Source: Roseomonas sp. GC11 (GTDB taxonomy: Bacteria; Pseudomonadota; Alphaproteobacteria; Acetobacterales; Acetobacteraceae). Taken from it: DNA of 64,000 nt. The position numbers and the translations under genes are program-made. The notes beneath the pieces were generated by a model. The model worked only from the letters and a program-made list of their open reading frames with translations. It did not search any database and was not told the origin of the DNA. Shown piece by piece: positions 52,948 through 62,145 of the stretch. The DNA lies in assembly GCF_024437745.1 (NCBI RefSeq), contig NZ_JANFNY010000006.1:17757-81756 (forward strand), in the 5' to 3' direction. Position 1 is the first letter of the stretch; the number at the start of each line of letters is the position of its first letter.

Positions 52948-53985
52948 ATGTCCGCTGCCACCCACGCCTCCCCCCTGCCCCGCCGCCTGCTGGCCTGGAG
53001 TGCCGAAATGGCGCCGGGCCTCGCCCTCTGCGGTGGCGTGGCGCTGGCGGGCACGGCGCTGGCCCGGCTGGAGGCCGCGCTCTTCGGCCGCGCCTGGGTG
53101 GATGGGCTGGTGCTGGCCATCCTGATCGGCACGGCCCTGCGCAGCCTCTGGGCGCCGCCCAAGGCCTGCGCGCCGGGCATCGCCCTCTCGGCCAAGACGC
53201 TGCTGGAAGTGGCGGTGATGCTGCTCGGCGCCTCGCTCAGCCTGCCGGCGCTGCTGGCGGCGGGGCCGGGGCTGATCCTGGGCATCGCCGCCGTGGTGGT
53301 GCTCTCCATCCTCGCCAGCTACGGGCTGGGGCGGCTGATGGGCCTGCCGGAGAAAATGGCCATGCTGGTGGCCTGCGGCAATTCCATCTGCGGCAATTCG
53401 GCCATCGCCGCCGTGGCGCCGGTGATCGGCGCGCAGGCGCGGGATGTGGCCTCCGCCATCGCCTTCACCGCCGTGCTCGGCGTGGGCGTGGTGCTGAGCC
53501 TGCCGCTGCTCGTGCCCGTGCTGGGGCTGGACGAGGTGCAATACGGCATCCTGGCCGGGCTGACGGTCTATGCCGTGCCGCAGGTGCTGGCCGCCACCGC
53601 CCCGGTGGGCGCGCTGGCCGTGCAGGTGGGCACGCTGGTGAAGCTGGTGCGCGTGCTGATGCTGGGGCCGGTGGTGCTGGTGCTCTCGCTGCGCGCCGGG
53701 ACGCAGGGCGGGCAGAAGCCCGGCCTCTCCCGCCTGGTGCCGTGGTTCATCCTGGGCTTCCTGGGGCTGGCGCTGCTGCGCGCCCTGGGCGCCGTGCCGG
53801 AGGCGCTGCTGCCGCCGCTCTCCGGCCTCACCGCGGCGCTGACGCTGCTGGCCATGGCCGCGCTCGGCCTCGGCGTCGATCTCCGCAGCGTCGCCAAGGC
53901 CGGCCCGCGCGTGACGGCGGTGGTGGTGCTCTCGCTGCTGGCGCTCGGCGTGGTCAGCCTGGGCGTCATCGCCCTGCACGGTTAA
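52948..53985 (+). CDS. yeiH: YeiH/UPF0324 family putative sulfate or anion exporter
   Basis: 345-residue membrane protein with about ten helices. ACGNSICGNSAIAA in the middle and LAMAALGLGVDLRS near the end are the family signatures. The family is annotated as putative sulfate exporters; the substrate is not firmly known. Divergent from its likely YeiE-type regulator. Terminator A6 begins 5 bp after the stop. Confidence 0.9.
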   Translation: MSAATHASPLPRRLLAWSAEMAPGLALCGGVALAGTALARLEAALFGRAWVDGLVLAILIGTALRSLWAPPKACAPGIALSAKTLLEVAVMLLGASLSLPALLAAGPGLILGIAAVVVLSILASYGLGRLMGLPEKMAMLVACGNSICGNSAIAAVAPVIGAQARDVASAIAFTAVLGVGVVLSLPLLVPVLGLDEVQYGILAGLTVYAVPQVLAATAPVGALAVQVGTLVKLVRVLMLGPVVLVLSLRAGTQGGQKPGLSRLVPWFILGFLGLALLRALGAVPEALLPPLSGLTAALTLLAMAALGLGVDLRSVAKAGPRVTAVVVLSLLALGVVSLGVIALHG

Positions 53986-53989
53986 GTAA

Positions 53990-54078
53990 GATTTTTTTCA
54001 GTTTGGCGTCCCGCCTCAGGCCCGAGGCGGGACGCTTTCTGAAAAAAGTTTTTTGGTTCTTTTTTTCAAAAAAGAACC
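53990..54078. terminator. Family A composite palindrome (A6), bidirectional terminator
   Basis: Shorter copy between convergent yeiH and the racemase gene: T-run, central GC palindrome at 54006-54035, then the GGTTCTTTTTT hairpin at 54055-54078. The CTTCTTTTTC hairpin is missing. Confidence 0.78.
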
Positions 54079-54101
54079 TTTCTTGCTTTCAAATCCCCCC
54101 C

Positions 54102-54743
54102 TCACACCAGCGCCAGCAGCGCCTGCGCCGCCGCTGCCTGGCATGGCTCGATGACGGGCACGCCGGCGGCGTCCTCCACCGCCGCGCGGTGCCCGGCCAT
54201 GCCGGCGCAGCCCAGGATGACGGCCTCCGCCCCCTGGGCGACCAGGGCGCGGGCGGTGTCGCAGAGCGCACCACGGGCGGCGCTGGGGTCGGTCAGCACC
54301 TCCATGGGCAGGTTGAGGGCGATGCTGGCGGCCAGCCGGGCCTCCGCCCCCATGGCCTGGAGGGCGCGGCGCTGCCGGGCCTTGGAAGCCTCGACGAAGG
54401 CGATGACGCCGAAGCGCTCCGCCCGCGCCAGGGCGGCGGCCACGGCGCTGCGGAAGGGGCCGAAGACGGGCTTTGGCGTCACCGTCCGCACCGCCTCCAG
54501 GCCGGGGTCGGAGACGCAGGCCAGGATATAGGCCTCGGCCGGGCTGGCCTCGACCAGGCGGCAGAGCGGTTCCGCCACGCCGTACCAGTCCCGCCAGGAG
54601 GCGATGGCCGGCGGTCCGCCGGGGAGGGAAATGGTCTCAAAGACCGGCCGGCCGGGGGCGGCGAAGGCCTCCAGGCTGGCGGCGATGCCCGCCGTGCAGC
54701 TTTGCGAGGAATTCGGGTTGATGACGAGGATGCGCTTGACCAT
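54102..54743 (-). CDS. Aspartate/glutamate/hydantoin racemase family protein
   Basis: 213-residue protein starting RILVINPNSS, the family's first strand and loop. The two catalytic cysteines are in ILACVSDPG and ILGCAGM. Such enzymes racemise hydantoins or acidic amino acids, or act as maleate-type isomerases; the exact reaction is open. It stands alone. GCGCC-rich sequence with a run of ten G lies upstream. Confidence 0.88.
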   Translation of the reverse strand: MVKRILVINPNSSQSCTAGIAASLEAFAAPGRPVFETISLPGGPPAIASWRDWYGVAEPLCRLVEASPAEAYILACVSDPGLEAVRTVTPKPVFGPFRSAVAAALARAERFGVIAFVEASKARQRRALQAMGAEARLAASIALNLPMEVLTDPSAARGALCDTARALVAQGAEAVILGCAGMAGHRAAVEDAAGVPVIEPCQAAAAQALLALV

Positions 54744-54926
54744 CTGAACAGCATCCCCGCCCCACCAGGGCGGCGCAAGGCGTGGAGCGCCGGGGGGGGG
54801 GCGCGAGGCGGGGTGCGGCCCAGCCTGATACCGCTTCTGCTTGATCGGCAGGCCCGGACAGGGCGATATTGCACCGCACACGGAACAGCCCGGCAACAGG
54901 GCCCAGACAAAGCCAGGATCACGCCC

Positions 54927-55415
54927 ATGGACAGCCAGCCCAAGCGCTGGGAACCGGCACGCGCCAGCGGCGCGCCGGCCGCTCTGCCACCGCTGACGAC
55001 GCTGCTCGCCCGTGGCGCGCGCAACCGCTGCCCGGTCTGCGACGGGGGGCCGGTCTTCCAGGGCTTTCTCCGCGTGGTGCCGGAATGCGCGCAGTGCCAC
55101 ACGCCGCTCGGCCGGCTGCGGGCGGATGACGCGCCGCCCTATTTCACCATCTTCATCGTCGGCCACCTGCTGGTGCCGGTGATCTTCTGGGTGGAGAAGG
55201 CCTATGAGCCGCCGATGTGGCTGCACATGGCGGTGTGGCTGCCGCTCTTCGCGGTGATCTCCACCCTGCTGCTGCGCCCCATCAAGGGCGCCACGGTGGG
55301 GCTGATGCTGCGCCTTGGCCTGCTGACGCCGGAGGACGAGATGCCGCTGCCCGCGCCGCTCCCGCCCGCGCCTCTGCCCGCGGCGCCGCCGCACGAGGGC
55401 AAGCCCCATGGCTGA
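54927..55415 (+). CDS. DUF983 family membrane protein
   Basis: 162-residue protein. A zinc-ribbon-like pair, RCPVC and CAQCH (about 34-62), is followed by two membrane helices (FTIFIVGHLLVPVIFWV and MAVWLPLFAVISTLLL) and a Pro-rich tail. DUF983 proteins are often near cytochrome oxidase genes, but no such genes are here and the role is unknown. The 3' end overlaps the next gene by 8 bp. Confidence 0.88.
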   Translation: MDSQPKRWEPARASGAPAALPPLTTLLARGARNRCPVCDGGPVFQGFLRVVPECAQCHTPLGRLRADDAPPYFTIFIVGHLLVPVIFWVEKAYEPPMWLHMAVWLPLFAVISTLLLRPIKGATVGLMLRLGLLTPEDEMPLPAPLPPAPLPAAPPHEGKPHG

Positions 55416-55878
55416 GCAGCGCCTTGCCCGCATCACGCTGCCGGACAGCGCGCCGTTGCCCAACCCCTATGCCGAGGCGGACCGCGCCCAGGCGGTGGCC
55501 GACCTTCTGGCGGGCAACAGCTTCGTGCCGGTGGGGCTGCCCCCCGGCCCCTATTCCCTGCATCTGGAGATCCGCGACGGGCGCCTGGTCTTTGACATCC
55601 GCGACACGGCGGAGGCGACGCTGCGCATCATCGCCCTGGCGCTTGGCCCCTTCCGCCGCCTGATCAAGGATTACCACATGGTGGTGGCGAGCCATGAGCA
55701 GGCGGTGACGGAGGGCAGTTCCGAGGCGCGCATCCAGGCCATCGACATGGGCCGGCGCGGCCTGCACAACGAGGGGGCGGAGCTGCTCAGCCAGCGGCTG
55801 GATGGCCGGGTGACGCTGGATTTCGAGACCTCGCGCCGCCTTTTCACGCTGGTTTGCGCGCTGCACCAGCGGATCTGA
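55408..55878 (+). CDS. UPF0262 family protein
   Basis: 156-residue soluble protein typical of alphaproteobacteria, function unknown. Recognised by GPYSLHLEIRDGRLVFDIRD, LGPFRRLIKDYHMVV and IDMGRRGLHNEGAELL. It overlaps the DUF983 gene by 8 bp. Its last codons are part of a GCGGATCT repeat that continues past the stop. Confidence 0.88.
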   Translation: MAEQRLARITLPDSAPLPNPYAEADRAQAVADLLAGNSFVPVGLPPGPYSLHLEIRDGRLVFDIRDTAEATLRIIALALGPFRRLIKDYHMVVASHEQAVTEGSSEARIQAIDMGRRGLHNEGAELLSQRLDGRVTLDFETSRRLFTLVCALHQRI

Positions 55879-55913
55879 GGCGAGCGGATCTCGGGCGGAT
55901 CTCGGGCGGATCT
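55869..55913 (+). repeat. 11-bp tandem repeat spanning the UPF0262 stop codon
   Basis: GCGGATCT recurs at 55869 (inside the gene), 55884, 55895 and 55906; the last three have an exact 11-bp period (GCGGATCTCGG). Confidence 0.85.
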
Positions 55914-56179
55914 GGCGCGGGCTGCCCGAAAAAGTCTTTTTGCTTCTTTTTCTTCAGAAAAAGAAGGCCTTCGCTTGCCCTGGGGGTGCTGCCGCCGGTG
56001 AAGAACTTGACATGAAATTGCGCCCTCCATAAGCACTCGGCCCATCAGCACGCCGGCAGCCCTGGTGGACAGACTCTGGCCGCGGATGCTTCCTTTGCGG
56101 CTTCCGCCGGGGCATCCCCCCTCCTCTGCGTGATGGCGGCCGGCCCTCGCAGGCCCTCACGACGGAATCGCGGAGCACG
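55879..56179 (+). other. 301-bp gap with partial family A hairpin (A7) and a promoter-like site
   Basis: After the tandem repeat comes a lone CTTCTTTTTC/GAAAAAGAAG hairpin (55943-55966), the only family A part in a co-directional gap; it probably ends the UPF0262 transcript. TTGACA (56007-56012), 17 bases and TAAGCA (56030-56035) then form a sigma-70-like promoter for the downstream three-gene operon. No small gene is evident in the remainder. Confidence 0.6.
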
Positions 56180-57256
56180 ATGAGCAACACGACCGAGGCG
56201 CCGAGCCTGCTCACCCCGCCGCCGCCCGAGCCCGCCTATGCGGATCTGCGGCGGGAGGTGGCGGCGCTGAAGGCGGTGCCGCTGGCCTGGGTGCGCAGTT
56301 CCGGCAAGGTGCCCTTCAACAATTTCGGCGATGCGCTGAGTGCCGTGATCGTCGCGCTGCTGGCCGGCCTGCCGGTCGAGCACCGCTTCTTCGACGCGCG
56401 CAGGGTGCGGATGTCGGCCATCGGCACCATCGGGCAGGACCAGCGCAACGGCACGGTGCATGTCTGGGGCACCGGCTTCGACCGCAAGCGCACGCTGACG
56501 AAGCTGACCGGCCGCTTCGAGGCGCAGCCCGACACCACCTATATCCTGCACGCGCTGCGCGGGCCGATCTCGCGCCGGGCCTGCCTGGATGCCGGGCTGC
56601 ATGCCCCGGCCGTCTATGGCGATCCCGGCTGGCTGCTGCCGCGGCTGATGCCGCGCGGGGCCACCCTGACGGGAGGCGGCGCGGGAGAGGGGCCAGGAGA
56701 GGGGCCGTTGCATGAGCTGGGGCTGATCCCGCATATCTCCGACCTGTCGGAGCCCAGCCCCCAGGCCGGGCCGGCGCCGGGCCAGGCGCGCTTCGCGGCG
56801 CTGGAGGAGGTGCGCTTCATCCCCACCTACCACGCCCCCTCCTTCGCCGCCTTCCGCGCCAAGCTGGCGGAGATGCTGGCCTGCCGCCGCATCCTGAGCG
56901 GCAGCTTCCACGGGCTGATCCTGGCCGATGCCTATGGCATCCCCTCCGCCTATCTGAGTGCGTCGCTGCCGCCGGGGCCGCATCTGCTGCCGCTGCCCGA
57001 GGCGGCGGAGCGGATCGACCACCGGGTGGCCGATTTCTACATGGGCAGCGGCCGGCGGCATGTGCTGGCGATCGGCCTGCCGCCCGACCGGCGGCCGGAC
57101 TGGGCGGCGGTGATGCGCAGCATTGACCGGCACTATGAGCCGCACCACTTCGATGCCCGGCACCTGCTGGAGGCCTTCCCCCTGCCCCTGGCGGTGGACC
57201 CCGAGGCGCCGCGCTGGGTGCTGCCCGCTGATTTCGAACAGAGGCTGAGCTGGTGA
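56180..57256 (+). CDS. Polysaccharide pyruvyl transferase family protein (1)
   Basis: 358-residue protein. The N-terminal NNFGDALSAVIV resembles the family's N-(F/I)GD motif, and the C-terminal SGSFHGLILADAYGIPSAYL is the conserved SxxHG block of pyruvyl transferases, which add ketal pyruvate from phosphoenolpyruvate to sugars. No leader. An extra Gly/Glu-rich insert lies near 170-185. First gene of an operon with a second family member (GTGA overlap), which suggests decoration of a surface glycan, though other transferase chemistry is possible. Confidence 0.82.
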   Translation: MSNTTEAPSLLTPPPPEPAYADLRREVAALKAVPLAWVRSSGKVPFNNFGDALSAVIVALLAGLPVEHRFFDARRVRMSAIGTIGQDQRNGTVHVWGTGFDRKRTLTKLTGRFEAQPDTTYILHALRGPISRRACLDAGLHAPAVYGDPGWLLPRLMPRGATLTGGGAGEGPGEGPLHELGLIPHISDLSEPSPQAGPAPGQARFAALEEVRFIPTYHAPSFAAFRAKLAEMLACRRILSGSFHGLILADAYGIPSAYLSASLPPGPHLLPLPEAAERIDHRVADFYMGSGRRHVLAIGLPPDRRPDWAAVMRSIDRHYEPHHFDARHLLEAFPLPLAVDPEAPRWVLPADFEQRLSW

Positions 57257-58731
57257 GCCTGGACGCCCATCATCAGGCGGTGCTGGAGATCGCCAGCACG
57301 CTGAAGCCCGGCACGCTGCTGTGCCCGGACTACCTGCACCGCCCGCTGTCCGAGGCGCTGCCCGCCTGGCAGGCGGTGCCCTACTGCGCGCGCAGCCTGC
57401 TGGGGGACCGCCTGCCGGACCTCGTGATCCTGCACAAGGGCATGCTGGGCCAGCTCGGCCCGCGCTACCTGCGGGTGCTGCGGGCGGAGAGCACGGTGCT
57501 CTTCGCCAATGCGGTCTTCGTGCTGCACAGCCCGCGCCCCGGCCTCACCCCGCAGGCATTCGACGCCGCCCATCTCGGCCCGGTCGAGCATTTCCTGCAT
57601 GGCGGCCCGGCGGGGCGGCGGGGGCATGGCCGGGCGGTCATCGTCTCCGCCTGGCGCACCGGCAATATCGGCGATGACGCGGTGAGCCAGGCCGCGCGCG
57701 CGATGGCGTTGCAGGCTGGCTGCGCGGAGGCCCTCTGCACCGGCCCGCAGAACTGGGAGGCGGCGCTGGAGGGGGCGCGGCTGCTGCTGATCGGCGGTGG
57801 CGGGCTGCTCTATGACAGCGACTATCGCGGCCAGCCGGATTACGAGAATGTCGGCAACTACACCGCCCCGCTGCACGCGGCGGCGGCGCGCGGCATTCCC
57901 GCCGCGGTGATCGGCGTGGGCGTGCAGGGCATCCGCACCCCGGCCGGCCGCGCCGCCTTCGCCGATGCGCTGGGGCGGGTGGATTTCCTCAGCGTGCGTG
58001 ACAGCGTGGACCGCAGCCTGCTGATGCAGGGCCTGGGCCTGCCGCGCGTGCATCTCTCGGCCGACCTCGCCTTCCTGCTGCCGCGCCTGCTGGCGCCCCA
58101 GCCCGAGCAACAGTCAGGGGTCGCGCCCGCCACCACCCCCCCGGAAGAAGGGGCGCCGCCCGCCGCGCCGCCCTCGCTGATCGCGGAGCCACCCCCCCCG
58201 CCACCGCTGCCAGGGCGGCCGCGCGCGCTGCTCTCGCTGGCCGTGTCGATGGGCGGCTTCTCGCGTGACCGCGCCGCCTTCGCCGCCTATCTGCGCGGGC
58301 TGGTGGAGGCGCTGCAACCCAGCCACGAGGTCATCCTGGCGCGCCACTCGGTCGATGACGGCGCGATCTATGCCCAGGTCAGCGCCGAGACGGGCGCGGC
58401 CTGCCTGCCGCTCGACGAAGGCAGCGTGGAGGCGGCGCTGCAACTCTACGCCACGGCCGCGCTGGTGGTGACCTCGCGCTATCACGGCCTGATCTTCGGC
58501 GCGCTGGGCGGGGCGCGGCTGGCGGCGGTGGCCGATACCACCGGCAAGATCGGCCGCCTGATCCAGACCCGCATGCCCTCGCTCACCCCTGCCACCCTGT
58601 TCCTGACCGGCCCGATGCGGCAGCCGCCGGCGCGGCTGGCCGAGATCGCCCGGCCGGTCGATCCGGCGGAGCTGGAAGCCTGCATCGAGGCGGCCGCCTC
58701 TGACCTCACGCGGTTGCGCAATCTGCTATGA
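57253..58731 (+). CDS. Polysaccharide pyruvyl transferase family protein (2)
   Basis: 492 residues, larger than the first member because of an N-terminal extension of about 125 residues and a Pro-rich insert (about 300-330). The transferase core starts at VSAWRTGNIGDDAVSQAA, with LLIGGGGLLYD as the dinucleotide-like loop and VVTSRYHGLIFGALGG as the conserved His block. GTG start overlaps the previous stop. It is only distantly similar to the first protein, so this is not a recent duplication. Confidence 0.83.
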   Translation: MSLDAHHQAVLEIASTLKPGTLLCPDYLHRPLSEALPAWQAVPYCARSLLGDRLPDLVILHKGMLGQLGPRYLRVLRAESTVLFANAVFVLHSPRPGLTPQAFDAAHLGPVEHFLHGGPAGRRGHGRAVIVSAWRTGNIGDDAVSQAARAMALQAGCAEALCTGPQNWEAALEGARLLLIGGGGLLYDSDYRGQPDYENVGNYTAPLHAAAARGIPAAVIGVGVQGIRTPAGRAAFADALGRVDFLSVRDSVDRSLLMQGLGLPRVHLSADLAFLLPRLLAPQPEQQSGVAPATTPPEEGAPPAAPPSLIAEPPPPPPLPGRPRALLSLAVSMGGFSRDRAAFAAYLRGLVEALQPSHEVILARHSVDDGAIYAQVSAETGAACLPLDEGSVEAALQLYATAALVVTSRYHGLIFGALGGARLAAVADTTGKIGRLIQTRMPSLTPATLFLTGPMRQPPARLAEIARPVDPAELEACIEAAASDLTRLRNLL

Positions 58732-60830
58732 GCGGGCGTTTCCGGCGGCCTGGCCGTCCTTTGGGCCGTCCTTTGAGCCGCGCCTTCGGCCCCCCCTCGG
58801 CCCTCTCCCCGGAACCGGGCTGGGTCCGCCTGGCGCTGCGCCATGCGGGGCCGCGCCAGATCGGCCAGGGCCTCGGCGCCAGGATCGGCGAGGGCATCGC
58901 GCAGGCCACGCCCCGCCGCGCCGCCCCCATGGCCGCCGATACCCCGGCCGGGCAGCCGCCCGAGGCGGAAAACACGGCCTCGCTGCTGGCACCGCAGCAG
59001 CGCGCCCGCCTCGCCCCGCCGCGCCCGCAGCCCGCCCCCCGCGCCGGGAGCGCCGAGCCGCAGGACAAGCCGCATATCTTCGCCGAGACGGACCGGCTGG
59101 CGGCGCTGGAACTGCCGCGCGCCTCGCGCAATGCCATCGTCACCTTCGCCCCGCGCCAGGATGGCAAGGTGCTCTGGGGCCACAGCTTCCTGCGCCGCTT
59201 CGACGCCGCCATCTATGGCGTGGCCGATGTGACCAACACCTGGTTCCCGGCCGAGGACATGGCCCTCCTCCTGCCCGCCCTGCGCGAGAAGCTGGCGGGG
59301 TATGAGCGCGTCATCCTCTATGGCTTCAGCATGGGTGCCTATGCCGCGCTGAAATACAGCCGCGCCCTGGGTGCCAGCACGGTGCTGGCCTTCGCCCCGC
59401 AATATTCCATCACCCCCGAGGATGCCGGGCATTTCGACCGGCGCCGCCCCCGGCTGTTCTACCGCCCGGACCTGCATGCGGGGATGCGGCTACAGGCCGG
59501 GGATCTCGGCGGCGAGGCGCTGGTCTTCTACGACCCGCTGTTCCGCGAAGATGCGCAGCATGTCGCACTCATCAGCCGCTGCGGCCCGCTGCGCCGGGTG
59601 CTGATGCCCTTCACCAACCACGACACGCTGCGCTTCGCCATGGCGACGAAGATCCTGGAGCCGCTGTTCCAGGCCTGCCTGGCGGGGACGCCGCCCGGGG
59701 CGGCGGAGCTGCGCCGCTGGATCCGCCCGCGCCGCGCCGCCGCGACGCATTATGTCGAGGAAATTCCCCTGCGCCTCGGCAAGCGGCGCGAGGCGCAGGG
59801 CAAGGCCCCGCGCCCCGCCTTCCCCGAGCACTTCCTGGACCCCGCCGCGCCCCTGGCCAGCCCACAGCCCTCGCTGCTGGGCGGGCCGCCGCTCCTCATG
59901 CCGGCGCCCGCCGCGCTGGCATCTCCCCCGCTGGCATCGCCCCAAATGACGGCACCGGAGTCCGGTGCCACGGAGCCCTCCTCCACCGGGACGCTGCCCG
60001 AGGAGCAGACGGACGGGCAGACGGGCGGACAGACGGGCGGGCAGGCCGAAGGGCCCTCCCCCGCCGCCACGCCGCGGATCTTCGCCGAGACGGAGCGCAT
60101 CGCGCTGCTGGAACTGCCGCGTGCCGCGCGCAGCGCCATCGTCACCTTCGCCCCACGCCAGAAGGCCAAAACCCTGTGGGGCGGCGCCTTCCTGCCGCGC
60201 TTCGAGGCCGCCATCTTCGGCGTCACCGACGTCTCGGAAAGCTGGTTCCCGGCCGAGGACATGGCCCTCCTCCTGCCCGCCCTGCGCGAGAAGCTGGCGG
60301 GGTATGAGCGCGTCATCCTCTATGGCTTCAGCATGGGCGCCTATGCCGCGCTGAAATACAGCCGCGCCCTGGGCGCCGATGCGGTGCTGGCCTTCGCCCC
60401 GCAATTCTCCATCACGCCCGAGGATGTCGGCGCCTTCGACAAGCGCCGCCCGGCCACCTACTACCAGCCCGCCCTGCATGACGGCATGCGCATCACCGCC
60501 GGCGATATCGGCGGCGCGGTCACGCTGTTCTACGACCCCTTCTTCAAGGGCGATGTCCGCCATGCCGGGCGCATCCTGGAATGCTGCCCGGCGGCGCGCA
60601 CGGTGCTGACGCCCTTCAGCAACCACGAGACGCTGCGCTTCGCCATCGACACCAAGGTGATCCAGCCCGTCCTCCAGGCGCTGATCGACGGCGCGCCGCT
60701 GGCGCCGGCCACCATCCGCCAGATGCTGCGCGCCCGGCGCCGCGCCTCCGCCCGCTACCTCGCCGAGGCCACCGCCCGGCTGGAGCGCCGCCGCCTCCGG
60801 CGCGCGCGCCAGGCTCCACCCGAAGCCTAG
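58728..60830 (+). CDS. Tandem-domain alpha/beta hydrolase-like protein, unknown function
   Basis: 700 residues with two similar domains (about 116-345 and 450-690). Each has the sequence YGFSMGAYAALKYSRALGA, a GxSxG nucleophile elbow (Ser201 and Ser535), then FYDP (Asp269, Asp603) and NH(D/E)TLRFA (His298, His633), in the order of a hydrolase triad. The two domains share a 135-bp stretch differing at two positions (59241-59375 and 60243-60377). A Thr/Gln/Gly linker (QTDGQTGGQTGGQ) joins them. No signal peptide. ATGA overlap with the second pyruvyl transferase gene implies a joint role in modifying a glycan, perhaps acyl removal or transfer. The family is unfamiliar to me. Confidence 0.75.
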   Translation: MSGRFRRPGRPLGRPLSRAFGPPSALSPEPGWVRLALRHAGPRQIGQGLGARIGEGIAQATPRRAAPMAADTPAGQPPEAENTASLLAPQQRARLAPPRPQPAPRAGSAEPQDKPHIFAETDRLAALELPRASRNAIVTFAPRQDGKVLWGHSFLRRFDAAIYGVADVTNTWFPAEDMALLLPALREKLAGYERVILYGFSMGAYAALKYSRALGASTVLAFAPQYSITPEDAGHFDRRRPRLFYRPDLHAGMRLQAGDLGGEALVFYDPLFREDAQHVALISRCGPLRRVLMPFTNHDTLRFAMATKILEPLFQACLAGTPPGAAELRRWIRPRRAAATHYVEEIPLRLGKRREAQGKAPRPAFPEHFLDPAAPLASPQPSLLGGPPLLMPAPAALASPPLASPQMTAPESGATEPSSTGTLPEEQTDGQTGGQTGGQAEGPSPAATPRIFAETERIALLELPRAARSAIVTFAPRQKAKTLWGGAFLPRFEAAIFGVTDVSESWFPAEDMALLLPALREKLAGYERVILYGFSMGAYAALKYSRALGADAVLAFAPQFSITPEDVGAFDKRRPATYYQPALHDGMRITAGDIGGAVTLFYDPFFKGDVRHAGRILECCPAARTVLTPFSNHETLRFAIDTKVIQPVLQALIDGAPLAPATIRQMLRARRRASARYLAEATARLERRRLRRARQAPPEA

Positions 60831-60880
60831 CTCCACCCGAAGCCGAGCCCCGCCCGAAGCCGAGCCACGCCCGAAGCCGA
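60813..60880 (+). repeat. 17-bp tandem repeat spanning a stop codon
   Basis: Units of GCYCCRCCCGAAGCCKA start at 60813, 60830, 60847 and 60864. The first codes for the tail of the tandem hydrolase and contains its TAG stop; the rest extend into the 190-bp gap before mtnA. Confidence 0.85.
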
Positions 60881-61020
60881 GCCCCCGGCAGCCTCCCCTC
60901 TGGCCGCATCCCCGCCCTTCCGCCGCCCGCATGGCATGGCGGGGGCGGAACCCCTATATGCGCTCGCCAATCCTTCCCCTCCCGCCCGCGCCCCGGGCGC
61001 CCTGACCGGAGCCCCGCAGC

Positions 61021-62145
61021 ATGAAGATCGATGGCGTCCCCTACCGCAGCGTCTGGGTCGACCCGGAAGATGGCTGGTCCGTCCGCATCCTCGACCAGAC
61101 GCGCCTGCCCTGGACGGTCGAGATCCTGCGGCTGGTGGATGAGAAGCAGGTGGCGCACGCCATCAAGTCCATGCAGGTGCGCGGCGCGCCGCTGATCGGC
61201 GCCGTCGCCGCCTATGGGCTGGCGCTGGCCCTGCGGCGCGATGCCTCGGACGCCGCGCTGGAATCCGTGGCCGCCATGCTGGGCCGCACCCGCCCCACCG
61301 CCATCAACCTGCGCTGGGCGCTGGAGCGGATGCTGGCCGCGCTGCGCCCGGTGGCGCCGGAGGCGCGCGGCGCCGCCGCCTATGCCGCCGCCGCCGACAT
61401 CGCCGAGGATGATGTGGAAACCTGCCGCCGCATCGGCCAGCACGGCCTGCCGCTGATCCAGGAGATCGCCGCGCGCAAGCCGGGGCAGCCGGTGAACATC
61501 CTCACCCACTGCAACACCGGCTGGATCGCCACGGTGGATTTCGGCACCGCGCTCTCCGTCGTCTACCAGGCGCATGACGCGGGCATCCCCGTGCATGTCT
61601 GGGTGGACGAGACCCGCCCGCGCAACCAGGGCGCGGCGCTGACGGCCTGGGAACTCGGCAAGCACGGCGTGCCGCATACCGTGATCGCCGACAATGCCGG
61701 CGGCCACCTGATGCAGCACGGACAGGTGGATATCGTCCTCGTCGGCACCGACCGCGTGACGCGCCTGGGCGATGTGGCCAACAAGATCGGCACCTACCTG
61801 AAGGCGCTGGCCGCGCACGACAATGGCGTGCCCTTCTGGGTGGCGCTGCCGCATTCCACCCTGGACCTCAGCGTGCGCGACGGCGTGGCGGAAATCCCCA
61901 TCGAGGAGCGCGACGCGCGCGAGGTGCTCGACGTCACCGGCCAGACCTGGGACGGGCGCACCGAAACCGTGCGCGTGGCCGCCCCCGGCAGCGCTGGCGC
62001 CAACCCGGCCTTCGACGTGACGCCGGCCCGCCTCGTCACCGGCCTGATCACCGAACGCGGGCGCTGCGCCGCCTCGGAGGAAGGGCTCCGCAACCTCTAT
62101 CCGGATCTTTTCGCGCAGGCCGCCGCCCCTGCCGCGTCGCATTGA
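61021..62145 (+). CDS. mtnA: S-methyl-5-thioribose-1-phosphate isomerase
   Basis: 374-residue isomerase of methionine salvage. MQVRGAPLIGAVAAYGLA near the start, the catalytic Cys in HCNTGWIATV and the Asp region IADNAGGHLM are conserved. The eIF2B-like fold and length are normal. No other salvage gene (mtnB, mtnC, mtnK) is adjacent. The stop codon lies inside the first hairpin of a family B cluster. Confidence 0.95.
   Translation: MKIDGVPYRSVWVDPEDGWSVRILDQTRLPWTVEILRLVDEKQVAHAIKSMQVRGAPLIGAVAAYGLALALRRDASDAALESVAAMLGRTRPTAINLRWALERMLAALRPVAPEARGAAAYAAAADIAEDDVETCRRIGQHGLPLIQEIAARKPGQPVNILTHCNTGWIATVDFGTALSVVYQAHDAGIPVHVWVDETRPRNQGAALTAWELGKHGVPHTVIADNAGGHLMQHGQVDIVLVGTDRVTRLGDVANKIGTYLKALAAHDNGVPFWVALPHSTLDLSVRDGVAEIPIEERDAREVLDVTGQTWDGRTETVRVAAPGSAGANPAFDVTPARLVTGLITERGRCAASEEGLRNLYPDLFAQAAAPAASH

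Noticed and set aside
56045-57163. Minus-strand frames opposite the pyruvyl transferase genes
   Set aside because: Composition is Arg/Gly/Ala/Gln-rich without motifs, typical of antisense reading in GC-rich DNA.
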